Made by a program: the position numbers and the translations under genes. A stretch of 64,000 bases of DNA, taken from contig NZ_JADKYZ010000005.1 of NCBI RefSeq assembly GCF_015354245.1, forward strand, positions 310,001 through 374,000, written 5' to 3'. Shown here piece by piece: positions 16,108 to 24,040 of this stretch. Under the pieces are notes generated by a model. It was not told where the DNA came from, ran no database searches, and worked only from the letters and a program-made list of their open reading frames with translations. The stretch comes from Diaphorobacter caeni (GTDB lineage Bacteria > Pseudomonadota > Gammaproteobacteria > Burkholderiales > Burkholderiaceae_C). Position 1 is the first letter of the stretch; each line of letters opens with the position of its first letter.

Positions 16108-16913
16108 GTCGTCGCGGAAAAGTGCGCTCCGTGCCGATTCGGGGTGCGGACGAGATTGACCTGTCGCGCGAGGCGGGGGGGCTGGCGGCGAAGGTGTTGG
16201 CGATGCTCACGCCGCATGTGCAGCCTGGCGTGAGCACGGATGATCTCGACAGGTTGTGCCACGACTACATCGTGAACGAGCTGCAGTGCGTGGCCACGAA
16301 CATCGGCTATGGCGGGTTTCCCAAGACGGTGTGCACGTCGGTGAACCACGTCGTGTGCCACGGCATTCCGTCGGCGACGGAGATCCTCAAGGATGGCGAC
16401 ATCATCAATGTGGATGTGGCGGTGACCACGCCGCGCGGCTGGATCGGTGACACGAGCCGGATGTACTACGTGGGACAGCCGGGCAATCAGGCGAGGCGGC
16501 TGGTCGAGACGACGTACGAAGCGCTGCTTGCGGGCATCCGTGCCGTGAAGCCGGGCGCGACGCTGGGCGACATCGGCCATGCGATCCAGAGCATCGCGCA
16601 GCGCGAGCGCTTTGGCGTGGTGCGCGAGTACTGCGGTCATGGCATCGGCACGGTCTATCACGATGACCCACAGGTGCTGCACTACGGCGTGCAGGGCCAG
16701 GGGCTGGTGCTCGAGCCGGGCATGATCTTCACCATCGAGCCGATGCTCAACGCGGGCAAGGCGGCCACGCGCGAGCTCAGCGACGGCTGGACGGTCATCA
16801 CCAATGACAAGTCGCTCTCCGCGCAGTGGGAGCACATGGTGGTGGTGACGGAGACAGGGTTTGAAGTGCTCACGCCGTGGCCCGATGGCACGGGCAGCTA
16901 TCCGGCCATCTAA
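16104..16913 (+). CDS. map: Type I methionine aminopeptidase
   Basis: This is a 269-residue metalloenzyme that removes the initiator methionine. The five metal ligands are all recognisable: Asp in NVDVAV, Asp in GDTSRM, His in CGHGIG, Glu in FTIEPM and Glu in QWEHM. The substrate-site histidines in VVCHGIP and YHDDPQVLHY are also kept. The start at 16104 overlaps the ParD-like stop, so translation is coupled. Because the pairing is unusual and no rpsB lies nearby, this is probably a second, accessory MetAP rather than the housekeeping copy. Confidence 0.95.
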   Translation: MSRRGKVRSVPIRGADEIDLSREAGGLAAKVLAMLTPHVQPGVSTDDLDRLCHDYIVNELQCVATNIGYGGFPKTVCTSVNHVVCHGIPSATEILKDGDIINVDVAVTTPRGWIGDTSRMYYVGQPGNQARRLVETTYEALLAGIRAVKPGATLGDIGHAIQSIAQRERFGVVREYCGHGIGTVYHDDPQVLHYGVQGQGLVLEPGMIFTIEPMLNAGKAATRELSDGWTVITNDKSLSAQWEHMVVVTETGFEVLTPWPDGTGSYPAI

Positions 16914-17106
16914 CCCAGGCCGTGCCGGCTCCGAATGCGGTGGCTGATGGAGCCGTCGCTTGCGGCCTGCATGTCGGTGCCGTCAGGCGCTGATGTATAT
17001 CAAAGTGTATGCACTCTTGGGCTTCTAACCTTCGGCAACACCTGAAACAAATCCATGGCATATGGCGATGCTTGCTTCAGGCTCAACCGAAAAGGAGCTA
17101 CAAGCA

Positions 17107-17628
17107 ATGAGCACTCTCAGATGGTCCGAGGAGCTGGCGCTGGACCTGCCGATGATGGACGACACGCACAGGGAATTCGTCGAGCTGCTGCAGGCGGTGG
17201 ACGCGGCGGAGGACGTCGAGCTGATTCCTGTGTGGGAGGACCTGATCACCCATACGGAACATCACTTCGGCCAGGAAGACCGCTGGATGGAGGCGACGCA
17301 CTTTGCCTCGGGCAACTGCCACAGCGTGCAGCACAAGGTGGTGCTGCAGGTGATGCGCGAGGGGCTGGTGCGTGCGGAAAAGGGCGAACTGTTCGTGCTG
17401 CGCGAGATGGGCCGCGAGCTCGCGGTCTGGGTGGTGCAGCACACGCAGATGATGGACGCGGCGCTCGCGCTGCACCTGCGCCGCGTGGGCTACAACCCGC
17501 TCACGGGCGAGGTGACCTCTCCGGATCTCCTGCCCAGCGAGCCCATCCATGGCTGCGGCGGCGCGTGCTCCTCGGGTGAGGACGAAGCGCAAGAGCGCGA
17601 TGAGGCGCACGCCGCTGCCGTTCACTGA
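17107..17628 (+). CDS. Bacteriohemerythrin-type protein
   Basis: This is a 173-residue four-helix protein with the di-iron pattern: His in DDTHREF, His-Glu cluster in HTEHHFGQEDRWM, His in VQHKVVL and His/Asp in QHTQMMDAAL. Hemerythrins bind O2 reversibly and some also sense NO. The C-terminal 35 residues form a low-complexity tail with GCGGAC. The ATG at 17107 has AAGGAG nine bases upstream, better than the ATG at 17062. It converges on the small gene at 17632 with only three bases between the stops. Confidence 0.9.
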   Translation: MSTLRWSEELALDLPMMDDTHREFVELLQAVDAAEDVELIPVWEDLITHTEHHFGQEDRWMEATHFASGNCHSVQHKVVLQVMREGLVRAEKGELFVLREMGRELAVWVVQHTQMMDAALALHLRRVGYNPLTGEVTSPDLLPSEPIHGCGGACSSGEDEAQERDEAHAAAVH

Positions 17629-17631
17629 TCG

Positions 17632-17892
17632 TCAACGGGCCCGGTCCCGCGTGAGCAGCATGGCCGCCATGTGCCACGAGAGCTGCCGCAGCGCGTTGCG
17701 GAACGCGGGTGAGCCGATGCGTCGCCTCGGGGCGTAGGCGGCCGCCAGCACGCGCTGCTTGGCGCGTCGCAGCGACTGCTGGTCGCGCGCGGCAAGCGCC
17801 CGGGTCAGGCGGTCGTGGTAGCGCTGCACGCGCTGGACTTCGTCATGCGACAGCGATGGGCCGCTGCACTCGGGGCGGGCGAGGGTGATCAT
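17632..17892 (-). CDS. Small Arg-rich hypothetical protein downstream of creD
   Basis: This 86-residue protein begins MITLARPECSGPSLSHDEVQ. It is rich in Arg and Ala with two amphipathic segments, RVQRYHDRLTRALAARDQQS and NALRQLSWHMAAMLLTRD. Its ATG overlaps the creD stop by four bases (ATGA), so it should be translated with creD. I do not recognise the family. A cytosolic or membrane-peripheral helical accessory of CreD is a guess. Confidence 0.65.
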   Translation of the reverse strand: MITLARPECSGPSLSHDEVQRVQRYHDRLTRALAARDQQSLRRAKQRVLAAAYAPRRRIGSPAFRNALRQLSWHMAAMLLTRDRAR

Positions 17893-19400
17893 GCTGCGGC
17901 TCCTTCGTGTGGCTTGTTGATGTTGCTGTTGTTGTTGCCGCTTCCGTTGTTGCGCGCCGTGAGCTCGTACCAGTTCACCTTGCGCGTCAGCACCATCACC
18001 GCACCCAGCACCACGAACAGCGCGATCGCACCGACGACGAGCGCGGTCTGCTCGAGTTGCAGCAGCACATAGAGCATGCCGTAGAGCAGCGCGATGCCGA
18101 GACCGAACGGAAAGCCCATTTTCCAGCCCCCGAGGATGTGGCTCGCGTAGTAGCCCAGCAGCAGCACGCAGGCCCCCGAGGCCATCGCGTACGACAGGCC
18201 AAACGACAGGTGCTCGGAAAGGCTCACCAGCAGCAGGAAGAAGCTGCACAACGCGGCGCCGACGAGCAGGTACTGCACCGGGTGCACGCGCAGCTTTTTC
18301 ATCAGCTCGAACAGACCCACGGCGACGAAGGTGAGGGCGATGAACAGCACGCCGTATTTGATCGCCCGGTCGGACAGCGAATAGGGGTTCACCGGATCGA
18401 CGAAGGAGACGCTGAAGCTGTCGGCGCAGCCCGGGGCGGGCTGGGTTGGAATCGTCGAGACCTCGTTGGCTGCGACAGCGGCCTCTTGGGGACTGTAGGT
18501 GCGTGCGCCGTACTGGTCTTCCGGATCCGCTCCCGCATTGCAGACGCGACGACCGAGGCGCACGTCCTGCTGCGCGGTGGTGGCGAGGGACGACACGCGC
18601 CAGTTGGCCTGGAAGCCCTCGTCGCTCACGTCCCGCTCGGACGGAAGAAACCGGCCCGCGAACGAGGGGTGCGGCCAGCCGCTCTGCATCTGCACGTCGT
18701 TGTTGCCCGCGATCGGCACGAAGGAGACGTTCCGCGTGCCCACCAGTTCGAGGTCGAGCGAGACGTTCACGGGGTCCTTGTCGCTGCGGATGGAATCGGG
18801 CAGCGAGGCATGTAGGCCGCGCGTGTAGATCGGGTGGAAGGTGCCGGGCTTGAGCGAAACGCTCTTGCCGTCGAGTTCCATCTGCGCGGTGCGGATGCCG
18901 CGCGCGTCGCCCACGCCCATCATCAGGATCGGCGCGCCGCACTGCATGCGCGACTCTTTCATCGAACGCTGGGGCTGCAGCTGCGCCAGGCCCGGCCATT
19001 CGGCGGTCACGTGGGCCTTGAGCGTGTACGCGTTCACCTTGTGCAGGCCGCGTGCGCGCTCCTCCATCACCGCGCCGGTGCGCACCTTGAGGTTCTCCGG
19101 CAGGGCCGTGAGCATGAACTCGCGGCGATGCTCCTGCACGCTGCGGTCCTTGCCGGTGCCGCTGACCACATCCCAGCTCTCGACGCAGGAACTGTGGATG
19201 ATCGGGCCAACGAGCGTCTGCGAACCCGCGAGGCTCTGCACCACGCTGCGCTCGGTTTCACTGCGGTAGTACTGGCGGTCGCGCACCACGCCTTCGATCA
19301 TCGACAGACCGAACATCAACAGCACGATGACGAGCAGCAGCGCCGTCAGTTTGGTGAGGAGGGGGAATCTCAAGATATGGCTCCATGATGGGTGTTTCAT
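17889..19400 (-). CDS. creD: Inner membrane protein CreD
   Basis: This is a 503-residue membrane protein. One helix lies near the N-terminus (LTALLLVIVLLMFGLSMIEG). A large periplasmic domain follows, then about five C-terminal helices from about residue 330. Block GDKYGVLFIALTFV-like (IKYGVLFIALTFVAVGLFEL) and HPVQYLLVGAALCSFFLLLV match CreD/CET proteins. CreD is the main target of the CreBC system and affects envelope integrity, colicin tolerance and beta-lactam responses in other bacteria. A CreB-type box lies about 45 bases upstream. The C-terminus is Asn/Gly rich. Confidence 0.93.
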   Translation of the reverse strand: MKHPSWSHILRFPLLTKLTALLLVIVLLMFGLSMIEGVVRDRQYYRSETERSVVQSLAGSQTLVGPIIHSSCVESWDVVSGTGKDRSVQEHRREFMLTALPENLKVRTGAVMEERARGLHKVNAYTLKAHVTAEWPGLAQLQPQRSMKESRMQCGAPILMMGVGDARGIRTAQMELDGKSVSLKPGTFHPIYTRGLHASLPDSIRSDKDPVNVSLDLELVGTRNVSFVPIAGNNDVQMQSGWPHPSFAGRFLPSERDVSDEGFQANWRVSSLATTAQQDVRLGRRVCNAGADPEDQYGARTYSPQEAAVAANEVSTIPTQPAPGCADSFSVSFVDPVNPYSLSDRAIKYGVLFIALTFVAVGLFELMKKLRVHPVQYLLVGAALCSFFLLLVSLSEHLSFGLSYAMASGACVLLLGYYASHILGGWKMGFPFGLGIALLYGMLYVLLQLEQTALVVGAIALFVVLGAVMVLTRKVNWYELTARNNGSGNNNSNINKPHEGAAA

Positions 19401-19443
19401 GGAGCGCAGTTTTTGCGCGTGGCGTGATGACGAAATGAAGTTT

Positions 19444-19459
19444 GTGAAGCGAGGGTGAA
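19444..19459 (-). promoter_or_regulatory. CreB binding site (cre tag) upstream of creD
   Basis: Read on the minus strand this is TTCAC-CCTCGC-TTCAC, an exact match to the TTCAC-N6-TTCAC tag known for E. coli CreB. It lies 44 bases upstream of creD and downstream of creC, so the two-component system probably drives creD from its own promoter. Confidence 0.8.
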
Positions 19460-19479
19460 GTCACTCTCTCAATCACGGA

Positions 19480-19528
19480 TCAGTGACCAGTGACCAGTGA
19501 CCAGTGACCAGTGACCAGTGATCAGTGA
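19480..19528. repeat. Heptanucleotide tandem repeat, seven units
   Basis: Five perfect CCAGTGA units (19487-19521) are flanked by a TCAGTGA unit on each side, giving 49 bp with period 7. It lies in the creC-creD gap, 20 bp upstream of the cre tag. The unit number could vary between isolates by slippage. Confidence 0.9.
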
Positions 19529-19593
19529 GGCGTCGCGCTTCCTGCAGCGCATGAAACTGGCGCGGCCCCAAGCGACTCAGGGGGCGTATTTGG

Positions 19594-21033
19594 TCAATGC
19601 CCGAATTGCAGGCGGATGCGGAAGCCCGGATGCAGGTTGCTGAGCTGCCAGTCGCCGCCATGCAGGTCGAGCACGCGGCGCACGATGGCGAGGCCGAGAC
19701 CCGAGCCGCTGCGCGTGCCGTCGGGCCGCGCGGTGGTGAAGAAGCGCTCGCCCAGGCGCGGCAGCGCGTACTCGGGCACGCCGGAACCTTCGTCGCTGAC
19801 GCTGACGTGGTTGCCCTGCACCTCGATGCGCACGGTGCCGCCTTCGGGCGAAAAGTCGATGGCGTTGTCGATCAGGTTGCCGATGGCAAGGGTGACGAGA
19901 TCGGCCTCCCACGGGCCGCTCGCGCCTGCGCCTGAAAGAACCAGTTGAACACGGCGCTGACGTGCGCGGGCCGAGCATTGCGCGAGCGCGTGCTCGGCGC
20001 AGCCATGCAGGGACACGGGTTTGGCCGGATCGGCGTGCTGGCGCTGCTCGAGCTTGCTGAGCTCCAGCAGCCGGTCGATCAGGCGCTGCAGACGCTCGCT
20101 CTGCTCGACCACCTGCGCCGCGAACTGTTCGCGGTCGGCTGGCGGCAGATCGTCCTGCAGCAGCTCGCCCGCGCCGCGAATGGCGGCCACGGGGCTCTTG
20201 AGCTCGTGCGTGAGCGCGCGCACATAGCCCTCGATGTAGTCGCGCCCTTCAAGCCGCTCGCGCATGTGGTCCATGGCGCGCGCGAGATCGCCCAGTTCGC
20301 CCGGCACTTCGGGCACGGGCGGCGTGGCGCTCGAGGTGCTGGTGGGCGCCTGCACGCTCAGCGCGTAGTCGCGCAGCCGCCGCACGTGCCAGACGATCCA
20401 CAGCGTGATCGCGATGCCGACCAGCGCCGAGAGCGAGAGCAGCAGCACGCCGCCCTTGAGCACCTTGCGCTCGGCGCGCTCGATGAAGCGCTGCACCGTG
20501 CGCGTGGGCTTGGCGACGGTGAGCGCGCCGATGATCCGGTCGTTGACGAGAATCGGCGCGGCCACGTACATCACGCCGCTCGAATCGTCGTCCGCCACGT
20601 CGCGCGAGGCGCGGGCGCCGTACTGGCCCTTCAGCGTGAGCGCCACGTCGCGCCAGCGCGAGTAGTCCATGCCTTCGGCGCGGCCCTCGCTGTCGAAGAT
20701 CACGTGGCCGGTCGCGTCCACCACGTAGATGCGGTAGTCCAGCGACTGCTTGGAGAGCCCCCAGATGCTCGCGTCCACCGGCCGCATCGCATAGCGCTTG
20801 ACGCTGCGCGCGAACGTGCTGTCCTGCGTGCGCAGATTGGCGAGGCTCATGTGCCCGCTCGCCACTTCTTCGCTCGCGAGTTCGGCGAGGATGTTGGCGG
20901 TGTCCACCATCATGTCTTCCATCACTTCGCGCACGCTCGGCTTGATCTCGGCGGTGAACACCCGCAGCACGAAGAACGCGGCGATGCCGTTGATCAGAAA
21001 GAAAGCGAACAGCAGGCGCAGGCCGAGGCGCAT
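19594..21033 (-). CDS. creC: Sensor histidine kinase CreC
   Basis: This is a 479-residue membrane kinase. The first helix (LGLRLLFAFFLINGIAAFFV) and a second near residue 200 (LLSLSALVGIAITLWIVWHV) enclose a periplasmic sensor domain. A HAMP linker, the phosphorylated histidine in ALTHELKSPVAAIRG and the ATP-binding boxes SDEGSGVPEYALPRL and GSGLGLAIVRRVLDLHG follow. It phosphorylates CreB, encoded six bases upstream in the same operon. E. coli CreC responds to carbon and envelope conditions. Confidence 0.94.
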   Translation of the reverse strand: MRLGLRLLFAFFLINGIAAFFVLRVFTAEIKPSVREVMEDMMVDTANILAELASEEVASGHMSLANLRTQDSTFARSVKRYAMRPVDASIWGLSKQSLDYRIYVVDATGHVIFDSEGRAEGMDYSRWRDVALTLKGQYGARASRDVADDDSSGVMYVAAPILVNDRIIGALTVAKPTRTVQRFIERAERKVLKGGVLLLSLSALVGIAITLWIVWHVRRLRDYALSVQAPTSTSSATPPVPEVPGELGDLARAMDHMRERLEGRDYIEGYVRALTHELKSPVAAIRGAGELLQDDLPPADREQFAAQVVEQSERLQRLIDRLLELSKLEQRQHADPAKPVSLHGCAEHALAQCSARARQRRVQLVLSGAGASGPWEADLVTLAIGNLIDNAIDFSPEGGTVRIEVQGNHVSVSDEGSGVPEYALPRLGERFFTTARPDGTRSGSGLGLAIVRRVLDLHGGDWQLSNLHPGFRIRLQFGH

Positions 21034-21039
21034 GGCGGA

Positions 21040-21744
21040 TCAGCCCTTGGGCACTTCGAGCGAATAGCCCATGCCGCGATGCGTGCTGATGTAGTCGCAG
21101 CTCGCGTCCACCGCGCGCAGCTTGGCGCGCAGGGTCTTGATGTGGGTGTCGATGGTGCGGTCGGTGCTCTCGCTGTCGTCGCCCCAGGCGGCGGTGAGCA
21201 GGTGGTCGCGCGAGTGGATGCGGCCGGCTCCGGCGAGCAGCGTGGACAGCAGCCGGTATTCGCGCCGGGTGAGCGCCAGCGGCTGACCGTTGAAGCGCAT
21301 GCGCTGGCCGACCGCGTCGTCATGGAACGGGCCGCGCCCGTCCGGCTGCGGCGCGGATGCGGGCGGAATCGGCGCGGCGCGGCGCAGCAGGCCCTTCACG
21401 CGGGCCGCAAGTTCGCGCGGGCTGAACGGTTTGGCGACATAGTCGTCGGCGCCGAGTTCGAGGCCGAGCACGCGGTCGATCTCTTCGCCATGGGCGCTCA
21501 GCACCAGCACCGGCGTCGACTGGTGCTGCGGGTGCTGGCGCAGCTCGCGCAGCAGTTCGAGACCGTTGCCGTCGGGCAGGCCGACGTCGAGGATCAGCGC
21601 ATCGAAGCGCGTGGCGACGAGCTGCGCGCGCGCGTCGCCCAGCAGCAGGCTGTGGCTGACCTGCAGGCCTTCGCGCTCCAGCGTGTAGATCACGGTGCGG
21701 GCAATCGCGGGATCGTCTTCGACGAGGAGGAGTCGTGCGGGCAT
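21040..21744 (-). CDS. creB: Response regulator CreB
   Basis: This is a 234-residue OmpR/PhoB-type regulator. The receiver domain has the acidic pair in LVEDDP, the phosphorylated aspartate in LDVGLPDGNG and the lysine in VAKPFSPRE. The C-terminal winged helix carries LTRREYRLLSTLLAGAGRIH and RTIDTHIKTLRAKLR. I chose the ATG at 21744 over an in-frame TTG at 21756. The target site seen in the window is the cre tag at 19444-19459. Confidence 0.94.
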   Translation of the reverse strand: MPARLLLVEDDPAIARTVIYTLEREGLQVSHSLLLGDARAQLVATRFDALILDVGLPDGNGLELLRELRQHPQHQSTPVLVLSAHGEEIDRVLGLELGADDYVAKPFSPRELAARVKGLLRRAAPIPPASAPQPDGRGPFHDDAVGQRMRFNGQPLALTRREYRLLSTLLAGAGRIHSRDHLLTAAWGDDSESTDRTIDTHIKTLRAKLRAVDASCDYISTHRGMGYSLEVPKG

Positions 21745-21763
21745 GCGGCGGTTCAATCTTGCT

Positions 21764-22411
21764 TCACAGCGGCGGGTAGCGGGTGGTCAGAATCGGGAAC
21801 AGCTTCTGCAGACCGACGGCCATGACCTCCACGGCCAGCGCGGCGAGGATCAGGCCCATGAGTCGCGTCATCACGTTGATGCCGGTCTTGCCGAGCACGC
21901 GCGAGATCGGCTCGGCGAGCGAGAAGCAGACCCACACCGCGCCCGCGAGCACCAGGCCGTAGCCGAGCAGCACCACATGCTGCCAGATGGTGTGCGCCTG
22001 ATTGGCGTAGATCACCACGGTGGACATGGCGGCCGGGCCGGTCAGCAGCGGGATCGTCAGCGGCACGACGGCGATGCTGTTGCCCATGGCGGCCTTTTCG
22101 GCGCCGGCTTCCAGCGTCTCGCTGTTCGGCTTGTCTTCGGCAGGGCGCGCGTTGAGCATGTTGATCGCGCTGATCAAAAGCAGCATGCCGCCGCCGACCT
22201 GGAAGCTCTGCAGCGAGATGTTGAAAAAATCGAGCACCTGCAGGCCCAGCAGCGCACAGCCCGAGATCACGAGGAACGTGCTGAACGCGGCGGTGCGCAC
22301 CGTCTGGCGTTTCTGCTCGTCGCTGAAGCCCTGCGTGTAGTGGATGAAGAACGGCACGATGGCCAGCGGATTGACGATGGCCAGCAGCGAGATGAGCGGT
22401 TTCAGATCCAT
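21764..22411 (-). CDS. MarC-family integral membrane protein
   Basis: This is a 215-residue protein with about six membrane helices, opening MDLKPLISLLAIVNPLAIVP. The NP pair in the first helix and VPLTIPLLTGPAAMSTVVIY are MarC/UPF0056 hallmarks. The transport function of the family is not settled; the old link to multiple antibiotic resistance has not held up. Its start overlaps the SDR stop by one base. It lies 19 bases upstream of creB, so SDR-marC-creBC may be one transcript. Confidence 0.9.
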   Translation of the reverse strand: MDLKPLISLLAIVNPLAIVPFFIHYTQGFSDEQKRQTVRTAAFSTFLVISGCALLGLQVLDFFNISLQSFQVGGGMLLLISAINMLNARPAEDKPNSETLEAGAEKAAMGNSIAVVPLTIPLLTGPAAMSTVVIYANQAHTIWQHVVLLGYGLVLAGAVWVCFSLAEPISRVLGKTGINVMTRLMGLILAALAVEVMAVGLQKLFPILTTRYPPL

Positions 22412-23157
22412 CAGCGGCCCCCGGAGATTTCGAGGAAGGACATGGTGGTGAAAGGCGAGGCGTCGGACATCAGCCAGACGATGCTCTCGGCCACTTCCTC
22501 GGGCGTGCCGCCGCGCCCCATGGGAACGCCGGGAATCAGGTCGTTCACCCGGTTGGGGCGACCGCCGCTCGCATGGATCTCGGTCTCGATGAAGCCGGGG
22601 CGCACGGCGTTCACGCGAATGCCCTCGGCGGCCACTTCCTTGGCAAGGCCGATGGTCATCACGTCGATGGCGCCCTTGGCGGCCGCATAGTCGACATATT
22701 CATGGGGAGAGCCGAGACGCGACGCGGCGCTCGAGACGTTGACGATGCTGCCGCCTTCGCCGCCGTATTGGGTGCTCATGCGGCGCACCGCCTCGCGCGC
22801 GCAGTAGAAGCTGCCCAGCACGTTGATGCTGAACATGCGGCGCAGGCGGTCGCCGAGCATCTGGTCGACGCGCGAGGCGTGGTCCACCACGCCCGCGTTG
22901 TTGACCAGCGCGGTGATGCGGCCGAGTTCGTGGTCGAGCGTGTCGAACATGGTGATCACGTCGGCCTCGACCGAGACGTCGGCCTGGATGGTGATGGCCG
23001 TACCGCCCGCGCCGCGGATCTTGCGGGCGAGGTCTTCGGCCGCGTGGGCATGGCGCACGTAGTTGATCGCCACGGCCCAGCCCTGGCTTGCCGCGAGCAA
23101 CGCCGTTGCCGCTCCAATGCCGCGACTGCCGCCAGTGATGAGTGCGATCTTGTTCAA
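22411..23157 (-). CDS. SDR-family NAD(P)-dependent oxidoreductase
   Basis: This is a 248-residue classical short-chain dehydrogenase. It has the TGGSRGIG nucleotide loop at the N-terminus, NNAG, the catalytic serine in NVSSAAS and YAAAK with the catalytic tyrosine and lysine. The C-terminus ends PFTTMSFLEISGGR. The best start is a TTG at 23157 (NKIALITGG follows) with GGAGA seven bases upstream; no ATG fits. The substrate is unknown; oxoacyl-ACP or sugar-type reductases are closest in sequence. Confidence 0.88.
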   Translation of the reverse strand: MNKIALITGGSRGIGAATALLAASQGWAVAINYVRHAHAAEDLARKIRGAGGTAITIQADVSVEADVITMFDTLDHELGRITALVNNAGVVDHASRVDQMLGDRLRRMFSINVLGSFYCAREAVRRMSTQYGGEGGSIVNVSSAASRLGSPHEYVDYAAAKGAIDVMTIGLAKEVAAEGIRVNAVRPGFIETEIHASGGRPNRVNDLIPGVPMGRGGTPEEVAESIVWLMSDASPFTTMSFLEISGGR

Positions 23158-23312
23158 AGCAAGTCTCCGTTTATGCCAATATCGGTTCCGCCAGATTGTC
23201 GTCAAATCCCAAGGGCTGGCGCATCTGCTGCATGCTTGTGCGGTCGCATGTGTGGTTTTATCGACTCACGCGCATCGCCCCCCTATTTTTCAATCATCCG
23301 GAGACTTGCCAA

Positions 23313-24005
23313 ATGGGCGCTTTCACCAATCTCACGTCAGCCGATGGCTTTACCGCTCCAGCCTACGTCGCCAAGCCCGAGGGCGCGCCGCGCGGGGCGC
23401 TGGTGGTGCTGCAGGAAATCTTCGGCGTGAACTCGCACATCCGCTCGGTTGCCGACCGCTGGGCCGCGCGCGGCTATCTGGTGGTCGCGCCGGCCACCTT
23501 CACCCGCGTGCAGAAGGACGTGGAACTGGGCTATACCGGCGACGACATGAAGGCCGGCATGGACCTCAAGGCCCGTACCGAGGCGCTTCCGGCACCGGGC
23601 GTGATGCCTGACATTCAGGCCGCCATTGACTACGCCGCCAAGGAATCGGGCGGCAAGAAGGTCGGCCTCTTCGGCTTCTGCTGGGGCGGCCTGCTGACGT
23701 GGCGCGCGGCGGCCACGTTGAACGGCCTTTCGGCAGCCGTGCCCTACTACGGCGGCGGAGTGACCACTCCCGCCGAAATCGCCCGCCAGCCCAAGGTGCC
23801 GCTGCTTGCGCACTTTGGCGACAAGGATGCGCACATTTCGGTGGGCAGCGTGAAGGCGCTCGAGCAGGCGCACCCCGAGATCGAGGTGCATCTGTACGCG
23901 GCCGACCACGGTTTCAATTGCGATCAACGCGGCTCGTTCGATGCGGCGGCGTCGAAGCTGGCCGACGAGCGCACGCAGGCGTTCTTCGCCAAGCACGTTG
24001 GCTGA
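23313..24005 (+). CDS. Dienelactone hydrolase family protein
   Basis: This is a 230-residue alpha/beta hydrolase. The nucleophile is a cysteine in GFCWGG. The aspartate lies in FGDKDAHI and the histidine in AADHGFNC, giving the Cys-Asp-His triad of dienelactone hydrolases. In chlorocatechol pathways these open dienelactone to maleylacetate, but no such pathway genes are here, so a general carboxymethylene-lactone or ester role is more likely. The ATG at 23313 follows GGAGA. It diverges from the SDR gene across 155 bases. Confidence 0.92.
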   Translation: MGAFTNLTSADGFTAPAYVAKPEGAPRGALVVLQEIFGVNSHIRSVADRWAARGYLVVAPATFTRVQKDVELGYTGDDMKAGMDLKARTEALPAPGVMPDIQAAIDYAAKESGGKKVGLFGFCWGGLLTWRAAATLNGLSAAVPYYGGGVTTPAEIARQPKVPLLAHFGDKDAHISVGSVKALEQAHPEIEVHLYAADHGFNCDQRGSFDAAASKLADERTQAFFAKHVG

Positions 24006-24040
24006 AGCGCTTTCGCGTCGGCAGGCACGGCGCCGCCCGT

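Noticed and set aside
19480-19528. Possible CRISPR array
   Set aside because: Units are 7 bp in direct tandem with no spacers and no cas genes nearby.
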